From Acinetobacter lactucae (GTDB taxonomy: Bacteria; Pseudomonadota; Gammaproteobacteria; Pseudomonadales; Moraxellaceae): a stretch of 64,000 nucleotides of DNA. Each line of letters starts with the position of its first letter. Within the stretch, counting starts at the first letter, position 1. Under the pieces are notes generated by a model that ran no database searches, was not told the DNA's origin, and saw only the letters and a program-made list of their open reading frames with translations. Shown piece after piece: positions 36,568 to 45,010 of the stretch. The DNA is taken from NCBI RefSeq assembly GCF_001605885.1, contig NZ_LRPE01000035.1:62001-126000 (forward strand), read 5' to 3'. The translations under genes were made by a program, and so were the position numbers.

Positions 36568-38976
36568 TTAAAGGCTACTTACTTTCTTATCGGCATCTTC
36601 AGGGGCTACTGCCGTTGCCAAGTTAAAGTGGGCGGGTGCATCACCGGGATGTAAAATCACAGGAACACTTTTTGAAGCCGGAATCTTGGCATATTTATCA
36701 TGACTGCTTAACGCCACCAAAGGATTAGTCTCTGGATAGTACGCAGCTAAACTGCCATGTGGAATGTTGTAAGGCACAATACGGAAACTGTGTACAATAC
36801 GCTTCACACCGTCGGAGAAAACACTTTCAATATCGACCCATTGATTTGCTTCAAAGCCAGCTTCATCAATATCGGCTTGGTTCATAAACAATACACGGCG
36901 CTGACCAAATACCCCACGGTAACGGTCATCGAGACCATATAAAGTGGTGTTGTATTGGTCGTGAGAGCGAGTGGTCATTAAGGTATAAACTTTACTATCG
37001 GTATATGCAGCAGCGTACTGATTTTCTTTATCAGCATAGACTTCACTCAGAGGTGTAATCATAAACTGCGCTTTACCACTTTTTGTATTCCAGATGTGCT
37101 GATTGGCGGGATGCTCAAGGTGGAAACCACCCGGTTTATAGACACGTAAATTAAAGTCATGGAACTCATCAAAGACGTCGGCAATTGAGTCACGAATACG
37201 GTCATAACTTTCGATGTACCATTTCCATTTGATTTTGCTGTCTGGCAGCACTGCTTCGGCCATTCTTGCCACGATGTCAGGTTCAGACAAAATATTTTCA
37301 GAAATTGGGGTATTACGCCCTGCTGACAAATGAATATTACTCATCGAATCTTCGACTGAAATAGCCTGTGGGCCATGAAGCTGCTCATCAATTTCGGTAC
37401 GTCCCAAACAAGGCAAAATGAGTGCCTCTTTACCACACACCAAATGACTACGATTCAACTTGGTGGCAACATGAACTGTTAAATTACATTTTCTGAGCGC
37501 TTCTTGGGTATACGGTGTATCTGGGGTTGCAACAGCAAAGTTTCCACCTAAACCAATAAAGACTTTAACCTCGCCTTCAGCCATGGCTTTGATGGTTTCA
37601 ACCACACCAAAACCATTTTTTCTCGGTGATTTAATTCCAAACACGCGATCAATGTTGTCGAGTAATTTGGGACTAGGTAGCTCATTAATACCCATAGTGC
37701 GGTCACCTTGCACATTACTATGCCCACGAACTGGACAAAGCCCTGCACCCGGTCTACCAATTTGACCACGCGCCAACAATAAATTTGCCAGCATATGTAC
37801 ATTGGCTGTTCCGTGGCGGTGTTGAGTAATACCCATTCCCCAGCAGAAAATTGAACGCTCGGACTCCCAAAACAGTTTGGCGAGTTTTTCTAAATGCTCT
37901 GGTGATAGCCCCGAGTGTTTATAAATATCTTCCCACTCAGTTCTCTCGATCTCAGCAATCATCTCATCAAAACCGACTGTATTGACCGCAATAAAATTTC
38001 GGTCAAAAACGCTTGGTTTACCTGAAGCAAGCGCTTTTTTATCCCACTCATTTAAGTGCTTTAAAATCCCTAACATCAGTGCGTAGTCACCACCAATTTT
38101 AGGTTGGAAATAATAGCGACTAATCGGTGTACTACCATTAGTCATCATTTCAAGCGGAGCTTGCGGGTCTTGGAAACGCTCTAAGCCCCGCTCTTTAATT
38201 GGGTTAATCGCAATAATGTTACCGCCACGTTTGGACACCTCTCGTAAAGTGCCTAACATACGTGGATGGTTGGTTCCGGGGTTATGCCCAAAACTAAAAA
38301 TAGCATCAGCTAAATCAAAGTCTTCTAGGGTGACGGTGCCCTTTCCTAAACCAATCGAGTCGAGCAAGCCAACACTTGTTGTTTCATGGCACATGTTCGA
38401 ACAGTCTGGAAAGTTATTTGTTCCAAAGCTGCGCACAAACAATTGATATAAAAATGCCGCTTCGTTACTCGCACGACCAGAAGTATAAAACGCTGCTTGG
38501 TCTGGGTGATCTAGCGCATGGAGGTGTTTAGCAATGATCTGAAATGCTTCATCCCATGAAATTGCTACATATTTATCAGTTGCAGCATCGTAGCGAACCG
38601 GGTCGGTTAAGCGACCTAAGTCTTCTAGAAAGAAATCACTTTGTTCTGACAACCAACGGACAGTATGGCTTACGAAATATTCAGGAGTAACCGTTTTACT
38701 GGTCGCTTCGAAAGCAACCGCCTTTGCACCATTTTCACAAAAGTTAAAAGCATGGGCATCTTTCTTTTCTGGCCATGCACAACCGGGACAGTCGAAGCCT
38801 GTAGGCTGGTTAATGTTGAGTAAGGTAATTGAACCTTTTGTTAAAATATCTTGTCGCTTCAAGTTTCGAGCAACACTTAGCAGTGCGCCCCAACCGCCAG
38901 CAGGATGAGTATATGGCTCAATTCGCGCAAAACCGTTATTTTCCTGAATATGCTTTTGTTCTTCTGAATTATCCAC
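36568..38976 (-). CDS. FdhF/YdeP-family molybdopterin oxidoreductase
   Basis: An 802-residue molybdopterin-guanine-dinucleotide enzyme. The N-terminus has only a short Cys pair (DCPGCAWP, about 59-66) rather than a full ferredoxin-type cluster motif, as in the YdeP branch. Family segments include FYTSGRASNEAAFLYQLF, DCSNMCHETTSVGL (Cys at the molybdenum-ligand region), FSFGHNPGTNHPRM and MTTRSHDQYNTTLYG. Formate oxidation is a family-based guess; E. coli YdeP is tied to acid resistance. No Fe-S or cytochrome subunits lie nearby. Confidence 0.88.
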   Translation of the reverse strand: MDNSEEQKHIQENNGFARIEPYTHPAGGWGALLSVARNLKRQDILTKGSITLLNINQPTGFDCPGCAWPEKKDAHAFNFCENGAKAVAFEATSKTVTPEYFVSHTVRWLSEQSDFFLEDLGRLTDPVRYDAATDKYVAISWDEAFQIIAKHLHALDHPDQAAFYTSGRASNEAAFLYQLFVRSFGTNNFPDCSNMCHETTSVGLLDSIGLGKGTVTLEDFDLADAIFSFGHNPGTNHPRMLGTLREVSKRGGNIIAINPIKERGLERFQDPQAPLEMMTNGSTPISRYYFQPKIGGDYALMLGILKHLNEWDKKALASGKPSVFDRNFIAVNTVGFDEMIAEIERTEWEDIYKHSGLSPEHLEKLAKLFWESERSIFCWGMGITQHRHGTANVHMLANLLLARGQIGRPGAGLCPVRGHSNVQGDRTMGINELPSPKLLDNIDRVFGIKSPRKNGFGVVETIKAMAEGEVKVFIGLGGNFAVATPDTPYTQEALRKCNLTVHVATKLNRSHLVCGKEALILPCLGRTEIDEQLHGPQAISVEDSMSNIHLSAGRNTPISENILSEPDIVARMAEAVLPDSKIKWKWYIESYDRIRDSIADVFDEFHDFNLRVYKPGGFHLEHPANQHIWNTKSGKAQFMITPLSEVYADKENQYAAAYTDSKVYTLMTTRSHDQYNTTLYGLDDRYRGVFGQRRVLFMNQADIDEAGFEANQWVDIESVFSDGVKRIVHSFRIVPYNIPHGSLAAYYPETNPLVALSSHDKYAKIPASKSVPVILHPGDAPAHFNLATAVAPEDADKKVSSL

Positions 38977-39373
38977 TTTTTCATCCTCTTATTTCTTCTT
39001 ACATACTCAACAGATTCAATAAAATCACGATTTAATTATGGTTATATCTAGGCGATCTGTTGTTTAGCTTATTGGTAGAGTCCGCTTTTTCTTATTCACA
39101 ATATTAAAAAAGCAGGCTCAACGCTGCTTATAATATGTGCCATATTCTTTATAATTACAATAATTCAAACCAATAGTATTATTTTAAAAAAATTATATAT
39201 AACAAATGTTTAAAAATTTAATGGATGAGTTTTTTACAGATAAAAACATTATTGGTTTTCATTTCCAACAGATTAGACTGATTTTTCAAATTGACTCTGA
39301 TTTGGTTTTAACTATGTTTTTTTCATACTAATGAGTATAAATCAATTAAAAATCCATCAGAATTAGAGAACTT
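38977..39373. other. 397-base divergent intergenic region
   Basis: An AT-rich region between the divergent oxidoreductase and glycerate kinase genes, with no gene seen. TTGACT (39291-39296) and TATGTT (39313-39318), 16 bases apart, form a plausible sigma-70 promoter for the kinase gene, ending about 55 bases before its ATG. Confidence 0.5.
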
Positions 39374-40516
39374 ATGAAAGTCATTATTGCACCTGACTCT
39401 TTTAAAGACAGTTTATCTGCTTTAAAGGTAGCTCAGGCTATTGCCAAAGGATGGCAAGAAGTTTTTCCTCATGCAGAAACGATGTTATGCCCTATGGCAG
39501 ATGGCGGTGAAGGAACCATTGAAGCTGTATTAGAAGTTTGCGGCGGTCAATGGTGTGAAAAAACTGTAGTTGGGCCATTAGGTCAGCCTGTTCAGGCCAA
39601 ATGGGGCTGGTTAGAAAAACAAAGAATCGCCATCATTGAAATGGCTCAAGCGAGCGGCATACAGTTAGTCCCACCGTCAGAACGTGATGCTTGCCACAGC
39701 ACAACCTTTGGAACAGGTCAGCTCATTCTGGATGCTTTAGATGCAGGTGCAAAAGAGATTATTTTAACCGTAGGTGGGAGTGCGACCAATGATGGCGGCA
39801 CAGGATTACTGAGTGCTTTGGGTGCAGTTTTACTCGACACCAACCAAAACGTTTTACCCACAGGTGGCCTCGCTCTCAAAAACTTGTCAAAAATTGATTT
39901 AACGCATTTCGACTCACGTATTCAGCAAACACGGTTTTTGTTGGCTGCCGATGTGACCAATCCACTTTGTGGCTCTAACGGTGCATCATCTATTTTTGGG
40001 CCACAAAAAGGTGCTTCTCCTGCTCAAGTACAACTGCTTGATGATGCTCTCACCCATTTTGCCGATGTTTCTGCTGAGCTTTTAGGTTTCGACAAACGAG
40101 ATGAAGCAGGTTCTGGCGCTGCGGGTGGTTTGGGCTTTGCCGCTAAAAGTTATTTAAATGCTGAGTTTAAGGCTGGAGTCGAAGTTGTGGCTGAACTTAA
40201 CCAACTTGAGCATAAAATCTGTAATGCAGATTGGGTAATTACAGGCGAAGGTAAATTTGACCAACAAACCTTAAGTGGCAAAACAGTTTTTGGGGTAAGC
40301 CAAATTGCCAAAGCGCATAATGTTCCCGTTATTGTAATTGCAGGCACATTAGGCGAAGGCTACCAAGCGCTTTATGAACATGGCGTTACGGCTGCATTTT
40401 CACTAGCCAATGGTCCACTTACCTTAGAACACGCTTGCGAACATGCGGCAGAACTCATTTATGAACGAACAATCGATATTGCAAGATTAATTCAGTTTAA
40501 TATGAACCAATCCTAA
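39374..40516 (+). CDS. glycerate kinase (GlxK/GarK family)
   Basis: A 380-residue glycerate 2-kinase of the GlxK/GarK family, which phosphorylates D-glycerate for entry into glycolysis. Signature parts are APDSFKDSLSALKVAQAI at the start, MADGGEGT (about 46), GGSATNDGGTG (about 136) and GEGKFDQQTLSGK (about 293). No glyoxylate or tartronate genes are adjacent, so the source of glycerate is not shown. Confidence 0.93.
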   Translation: MKVIIAPDSFKDSLSALKVAQAIAKGWQEVFPHAETMLCPMADGGEGTIEAVLEVCGGQWCEKTVVGPLGQPVQAKWGWLEKQRIAIIEMAQASGIQLVPPSERDACHSTTFGTGQLILDALDAGAKEIILTVGGSATNDGGTGLLSALGAVLLDTNQNVLPTGGLALKNLSKIDLTHFDSRIQQTRFLLAADVTNPLCGSNGASSIFGPQKGASPAQVQLLDDALTHFADVSAELLGFDKRDEAGSGAAGGLGFAAKSYLNAEFKAGVEVVAELNQLEHKICNADWVITGEGKFDQQTLSGKTVFGVSQIAKAHNVPVIVIAGTLGEGYQALYEHGVTAAFSLANGPLTLEHACEHAAELIYERTIDIARLIQFNMNQS

Positions 40517-40568
40517 ATATTTTTTTGTTATTTTAAAAAACGGTCAAACCAACCAGTAGGAAAATCTT

Positions 40569-41174
40569 ATGAATGTTATTGATGCCATCCGTAACCGCCG
40601 TGCAGTGAAACGCTTCGACCCATCTTTTCAACTCTCTGAAGATAACAAAAAGCAGTTATTACAAGAAGTTTTAGCCAATGCGCCAAGCGCTTTTAACCTA
40701 CAACATTGGCGTCCAGTCATCATTGAAGATACTGAGTTAAGACAAAAAATCCGTACCATTGCTTGGGACCAGCCACAGGTTACAGAATCATCATTACTGA
40801 TTGTGTTATGTGCAAAAGTCAGTACATGGGAAGTTGATGCTAAGCGTGTATGGGATGGCGCTTCTCCTGAAGTTCAAAATATTATGGTTGGCGCAATTGA
40901 CCAGTATTATCGTGACCGTCCGCAAACCCAACGTGACGAAGTTATGCGTAGTGCGGGCATTTTTGCTCAGACCTTGATGCTTCTTGCTCAAGAGCACGGT
41001 TTAGATAGTTGCCCAATGGATGGTTTTGACTTTGATGCGATGGCAAAGCTCATAAACTTACCTGAAGATCATGTGGTGTGTTTAATGATTGCTGTTGGTA
41101 AATCAGCATCTCAGCCTTACCCACGTGTGGGCAAACTTCCTTACGATGATGTCATTATTCAAAATACGTTCTAA
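40569..41174 (+). CDS. nitroreductase-family flavoprotein
   Basis: A 201-residue FMN-dependent oxidoreductase of the nitroreductase fold. NRRAVKRFDP at the N-terminus is the typical FMN-phosphate-binding start, followed by APSAFNLQHWRPV and the C-terminal CLMIAVGKSA. Physiological substrate unknown. It begins 52 bases after the glycerate kinase gene on the same strand. Confidence 0.88.
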   Translation: MNVIDAIRNRRAVKRFDPSFQLSEDNKKQLLQEVLANAPSAFNLQHWRPVIIEDTELRQKIRTIAWDQPQVTESSLLIVLCAKVSTWEVDAKRVWDGASPEVQNIMVGAIDQYYRDRPQTQRDEVMRSAGIFAQTLMLLAQEHGLDSCPMDGFDFDAMAKLINLPEDHVVCLMIAVGKSASQPYPRVGKLPYDDVIIQNTF

Positions 41175-41190
41175 GTTGTTATTCAAATTT

Positions 41191-41240
41191 TAGGCTTTCA
41201 TTCTATTTGTTGATTTTATTCTAAATAGATGAAAGCCTTT
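41191..41240. terminator. bidirectional terminator
   Basis: Long stem AGGCTTTCAT.CTATTT / AAATAGATGAAAGCCT with one bulged base, between the convergent nitroreductase and TetR genes. Confidence 0.8.
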
Positions 41241-41253
41241 AATTTGGTATTTA

Positions 41254-41829
41254 TTATAAAGCTGACTTTGACTTGGCTATAAACTGCTTCAAAAAGCAAT
41301 CTACTAATTTCTTCCTTTCACCAGCTTTATTTGGGTCTAAAAGTTGGATGAGCGCCCCATCAATCATAAATAAAATCATCTTAGCGTCGGGTTTCAAAGC
41401 ACGGGTCTCTAGACTAAATATCAACTCAAAAAGCTCTCTAAGCAGCCATTTTCTATATTCAATCGCCATTTGGTAGGCTCTCGGGTAGAGCAGCTTGATT
41501 TCAAAAATGGCCTTAAATAGCAAAAAGTAAAAGCTATTTAAATCGACATGTAAAAGAAAAATTTCTTTGAGTTTATCGTTTGCGGTTGGGTAGCGATGAG
41601 AATAAATAATTGCCAGCACTTCTTCTTTTAGCCGACTTTTTTGAAAGGCTATGCATCTTTCAATAAGTCGCTCTTTGGACTGAAAATAGTTATAAAAAGT
41701 CGCCTTCTGAATTTTGCATTTTTTGATCAGAAGGTTTACCCCTGTATTGTGAAATCCATAAATCGTAAATAGCTGAATTGAAGTACAAATGACCTGTAAT
41801 TTTTTGGCAGATATTTCTGAATGAGGCAT
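41254..41829 (-). CDS. TetR/AcrR-family regulator
   Basis: A 191-residue repressor-type protein. An N-terminal helix-turn-helix of the TetR class is seen (LFTIYGFHNTGVNLLIKKCK, then ATFYNYFQSKERLI, about residues 17-56) and a divergent C-terminal ligand domain. No obvious target gene is divergent from it; the next 590 bases upstream hold no conventional gene. It marks the left edge of the accessory region. Confidence 0.88.
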   Translation of the reverse strand: MPHSEISAKKLQVICTSIQLFTIYGFHNTGVNLLIKKCKIQKATFYNYFQSKERLIERCIAFQKSRLKEEVLAIIYSHRYPTANDKLKEIFLLHVDLNSFYFLLFKAIFEIKLLYPRAYQMAIEYRKWLLRELFELIFSLETRALKPDAKMILFMIDGALIQLLDPNKAGERKKLVDCFLKQFIAKSKSAL

Positions 41830-42027
41830 ATTTTTACCTTTTTAAAATAAATTCTTGTTGTAGGTGAGATACTTTTTTGGGAGAAAAAAGGCACAGCAAA
41901 GCCTATAAAAACTGTGCTTGGCACATCTCAAGTTTTATTTTTGCTAAGTTTTAGTCGTGACGATTTAAAGCCTGAAAACCCTTAGGTGATCAAACCGCTT
42001 TAAGGTTTAAGTTGTGTCGATATAGAC

Positions 42028-42284
42028 TTTGGCAAAGGCTGCCAAAAAATAATGAATGTGCAAAGCCAACTCCTTTTATTGGGAGTTCTGCCAGACATTT
42101 ATAGAATTATGGTGGCAGAACGAAAGGGGGTTAGCAGACTGGCTCAAGACCCAGCACACCCGAAGGTGTCCCCCTTCCGTCCTACCGCTACAAAAAGGGA
42201 GACGAACGGGTCTACATCAAAAAAATGAATTTTTTCAATGTTCTTGAGCACGGTCTGCTAAAACCGGCTGGCAATGTGGCCAGC
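42028..42284 (+). ncRNA. candidate structured RNA or satellite-phage immunity relic
   Basis: At least six inverted repeats lie in 257 bases. TTTGGCA/TGCCAAA is at 42028-42046. AACTCC/GGAGTT (42068-42087) competes with GTTCTGCC/GGCAGAAC (42085-42121). A 19-bp outer stem pairs 42131-42149 with 42242-42261 (one G-U pair, one bulge) and encloses ACACC-CGAA-GGTGT (42156-42169), CCCTT/AAGGG (42172-42199) and AGAC/GTCT (42200-42213). GCTGGC/GCCAGC is at 42267-42284. Nested stems around a closed multi-branch core suggest RNA function, but remnants of a P4-like immunity/ash region, which also has complementary segments, would look similar. Strand is a guess from the mini-ORFs. Confidence 0.4.
42052..42228 (+). 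CDS. mini-ORF of 58 residues
   Basis: An open frame of 58 codons (start MNVQSQLLLLGVLPDIYRI, basic Pro/Thr/Lys-rich end). Its stop overlaps the start of the next mini-ORF as ATGA. It may be only a shadow of a decayed gene in the other frames. The MVAERKG stretch recalls the short Ash/Icd-like ORFs of P4-type satellites, from memory only. Confidence 0.25.
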   Translation: MNVQSQLLLLGVLPDIYRIMVAERKGVSRLAQDPAHPKVSPFRPTATKRETNGSTSKK

Positions 42285-42332
42285 AGGCAAAGAATAGTGC
42301 TCTACCCTTTTACAGTCAAGCACACAAAATGA
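42225..42332 (+). CDS. mini-ORF of 35 residues
   Basis: Encodes 35 residues starting MNFFNVLEHGLLKPAGN. The same frame stays open upstream to a TAG at 42131-42133, adding about 30 protein-like residues (ending GDERVYIKK). An originally longer gene cut by that stop is therefore possible. Resembles short prophage-associated ORFs that I recall from Acinetobacter; identity not proven. Confidence 0.3.
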   Translation: MNFFNVLEHGLLKPAGNVASRQRIVLYPFTVKHTK

Positions 42333-42416
42333 CATTTGTTTTAAATTAGATCATTAAAAAGTAAGGATAAATAATGAGTTGGTTATTGTTAAATGGGGGT
42401 TTATAAAGGGAAATCA

Positions 42417-43199
42417 TTAGAGTTGAAACCAAGGTTTTTTGGGCTTAGTTCCCGTATATGCTGGACTAACTTTAATTGGCCCTTGACCTTTTTCACATTT
42501 TTGCACACCCCACTCACTCGGGCGAAAACGCGCATTAGGTCCATCGGGTTCAGGTTTACCAAATTCTTTTGCAATATCATGATCAATTAATGGAATTTCA
42601 AGTAGCACGATGTCTCCACGAGAACAAGCGATGGTAGGGCGCTTCGTATCGTAAACCCATTCACCATAGCCATTGGCCTCATTAGGATCAAAGCGCATAA
42701 CTGGACCTATTTGCTGATCCCATGCCAATTCCATTCGAGGAGGTTCCATCGCAGTTACCCACATTCCTGCGACTTGTACAGGATGAGGGAAACGTACAGC
42801 CTGTAATCCTCGTAAACTCAAGGGCAATTGTGGCTCACCGTTGTCAAAAGCGTCGTAACGATTAATTAAACTCCCTTTGGGAATCAACAGTTCTCCATAT
42901 TGTGTATCTTGAGATAAAACGAAATGACGGCGACTTTCTTTATAATGCTGCTCAAGTGCGAAATCATACTTTACCGATGCAATCCTATAAAATAGATAAC
43001 CAGCCCACAGATCACATATCAATGCCAATACGGTAATGAATAATATCTTTCGAGAAAAAAACCTAATAGGCTTTTCAGCCTTCTTTCGCCAAAAGAGTAT
43101 TACTTTCACCAACAAGCCTAGTGTTAGTACAATTCCAATCAATGGAATAATAAATAACAGAAAAATTGCGAAAAAAGAGAATGGCTGTACTGGTATCAT
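42417..43199 (-). CDS. membrane protein of unknown function
   Basis: A 260-residue protein with two N-terminal membrane helices (about 8-33 and 47-70, separated by a Lys/Arg-rich loop) and a soluble, Pro- and Trp-containing C-terminal domain. A sulfur- or metal-binding site is not evident; two cysteines lie near the C-terminus (ACSRGD, VQKCEKG). I do not recognise the family. It is isolated in the accessory region with no operon partner. Confidence 0.7.
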   Translation of the reverse strand: MIPVQPFSFFAIFLLFIIPLIGIVLTLGLLVKVILFWRKKAEKPIRFFSRKILFITVLALICDLWAGYLFYRIASVKYDFALEQHYKESRRHFVLSQDTQYGELLIPKGSLINRYDAFDNGEPQLPLSLRGLQAVRFPHPVQVAGMWVTAMEPPRMELAWDQQIGPVMRFDPNEANGYGEWVYDTKRPTIACSRGDIVLLEIPLIDHDIAKEFGKPEPDGPNARFRPSEWGVQKCEKGQGPIKVSPAYTGTKPKKPWFQL

Positions 43200-43286
43200 A
43201 ATTTTTAAATCTTTAACTTCATATATTTTTATATGTACCCATTATTATAGATACTTAATTCATTTCATATGAGGTGGATTGATTTT

Positions 43287-43635
43287 TTAGGAAAATTCAA
43301 AAATATTTAGGCCCAAGATAGATTCTCTAAAGGGATCAAAAAGAATTTTTTCATTACACTCAATAGCTTTTTCTAAAACGCTTATTATTTTAGAAATTTC
43401 ATCTATAAACGTTGCATAAATTTCGATTAGTTTTTTTAAACTCTTTAATTAATTGATAAAGCTGTCTATCACTGTATAAATCGTAATCTACATATGAAAG
43501 ATCAGAAATAAGTGGAAGTGTTTCCTTATCAAAAATTGAAACTAAACTATCTGCAAATTCTTTTTGTATTTGGTAGGCGAATAGAGATTCACCTTTTTCC
43601 ATAGAGTTAAATGTCCAAATATGCATTAAATACAT
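43287..43635 (-). pseudogene. frameshifted hypothetical gene
   Basis: Reads as a 78-residue frame (43399-43635) that stops soon after a run of seven A on the coding strand (T run at 43431-43437). Removing one A lets the reading continue for about 45 residues (LIEIYATFIDEISKIISVLE and onward to FEFS) to a stop at 43287, giving about 115 residues. The extension has even, helix-like composition. So this is a gene broken by a one-base insertion in a homopolymer, or a sequencing error, or a phase-variable switch. Family unknown. Confidence 0.6.
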
Positions 43636-43747
43636 TCTTAAAATTTTTCCTAAAGCTTGCTAATTTTCATAATTTTATATCAATATCTTATTATGTATTT
43701 AATATATTAGACATTAATGAATTTATAAAATTGCTATAGTTTAACTA

Positions 43748-43777
43748 CAAAAAGCCCCTATTTCTACATAGGCTTTT
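43748..43777. terminator. terminator-like hairpin
   Basis: AAAAAGCC.TAT / ATA.GGCTTTTT with a two-base bulge and A/T runs on both sides; it could serve the minus-strand DUF4882 gene. Confidence 0.6.
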
Positions 43778-43799
43778 TAATTAAAAATTTAATTATTTA

Positions 43800-43994
43800 T
43801 GCCCCCAAGGCACAACTGGTGACCCAATCCATGCAGATTTAGCCGAGATATTTTCAGATTTACGAACACAGCAGACATCAGCACCACTACTCTAAAAATA
43901 TAATCTCACTCCTGAAATCGATGAATATTTGCAAGAGTTTAACTATTTATTGAGTATAAATGGTAATACCAATATGGATGACCGTAGAGCTTGA
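43800..43994 (+). pseudogene. gene remnant with internal stop
   Basis: One frame reads CPQGTTGDPIHADLAEIFSD and on to an in-frame TAA at 43893-43895. It then continues with KYNLTPEIDEYLQEFNYLL to a TGA at 43992-43994. The two halves look protein-like and share a frame, which suggests a decayed 3' end of a gene. No start codon or upstream part is seen. Parent family not recognised. Confidence 0.4.
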
Positions 43995-44087
43995 ATTAAT
44001 GCTTATTGAAAAAAATAGATTACTCAATAGACCCTTAAAACTGCCTAACTAAAGTAGTGAGGCAGCATATTTGATATGTAATTTATT

Positions 44088-44801
44088 TTAAAGAGGTGTA
44101 CCACAAATATCTGTGGTACCTGTTGGATAGGTAAATTGTAGTTTTGAATGATCAGATACTATTTCATATGATATTTCTTTTCCAAGGGAACTAGAGTTGG
44201 AAGTATAAAACCCCTCTTCAATAGCAATACCAAATTTCATTTTGCTTAATGGGGTCGTATAACTCCATGTGTATCCCCTATCTACTCCATTTACAATATA
44301 ACCAATTTTCTTGCTGATTTGATTGTAATAAATCCCCACTCTAACTGTTTCACTTGCTAAAACTTCATTTTGTGTCTGATTTGGGGTTATGTTTCCAGAA
44401 ATAGAACTCATAAATAAATTTTGCTGTGAACCATACGCACTTCCAAAACTTGGCGCGGCAAAAACAATACCGTCATAATTACTTGTTCCTGTGATAAACC
44501 CTGAAGCTAGTTCATTTGAGTTTAGATTTATGGGTTTCTTAAAAATATATTCAAAAGCAACAATATTAGACTGAGCAATATTGGTATCAGTTTTAGTTTT
44601 TATCAGTGTTCCTATATTTATATTAGCCAAAGCCTTAGTTAACACTTTCTGTCCAGTTATTGTTATATAGTTGCTTGGATTTGGTGTCCCTTCTGGTGTT
44701 TGTGAAGCGCTTGGATCAATCTCTAAATCACCAATTTTACATTCAGCCCAGCTCTGTGCACTGACAATTAATAAGCTAAGAATCAATATATTTTTTCTCA
44801 T
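44088..44801 (-). CDS. secreted DUF4882-family protein
   Basis: A 237-residue exported protein: signal peptide of about 19 residues (cleavage after AQSWA), then a beta-rich domain. The YNQISKKIGYIVNGVDRGY segment (about 155-175) and the ending EIVSDHSKLQFTYPTGTTD, followed by a CG pair, match my recollection of DUF4882 proteins, seen chiefly in Acinetobacter and often in several copies. Two cysteines (after AE, and near the C-terminus) could form a disulfide. Function unknown; the fold looks lectin-like but that is inference. Confidence 0.78.
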   Translation of the reverse strand: MRKNILILSLLIVSAQSWAECKIGDLEIDPSASQTPEGTPNPSNYITITGQKVLTKALANINIGTLIKTKTDTNIAQSNIVAFEYIFKKPINLNSNELASGFITGTSNYDGIVFAAPSFGSAYGSQQNLFMSSISGNITPNQTQNEVLASETVRVGIYYNQISKKIGYIVNGVDRGYTWSYTTPLSKMKFGIAIEEGFYTSNSSSLGKEISYEIVSDHSKLQFTYPTGTTDICGTPL

Positions 44802-45010
44802 TATTTCACCTTAATTTTATTGTGATTTTTGATTGTATGGTAAAAGTTTAAGGTTTAGAAATTTTTCAGATAAAGAGACAATAGGTTAGACTTTATAGTA
44901 ATTTGTTAGATAGATATTTTTCTAAAATCAAAATAATAGGTATTAAATGAAAATAAAATCACTTAACAATCCTCAGCAATATTTATGAATGAAACTAAAA
45001 TCTACTAAAA

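Larger units (their letters stand above)
41830..42416. other. 587-base stretch without a conventional gene
   Basis: Left part (41830-42027): AT-rich, with a weak GCACAG / CTGTGC inverted repeat. Middle (42028-42332): a GC-richer, densely inverted-repeat segment with two coupled mini-ORFs, listed separately. Right part (42333-42416): AT-rich spacer. It is most simply read as the remains of a mobile element. Confidence 0.6.

Noticed and set aside
42056..42247. 63-codon frame across the structured island (ends KNEFFQCS)
   Set aside because: Lies in a third frame over the two mini-ORFs; composition is odd and no start signal precedes it. Kept only as part of the relic argument.
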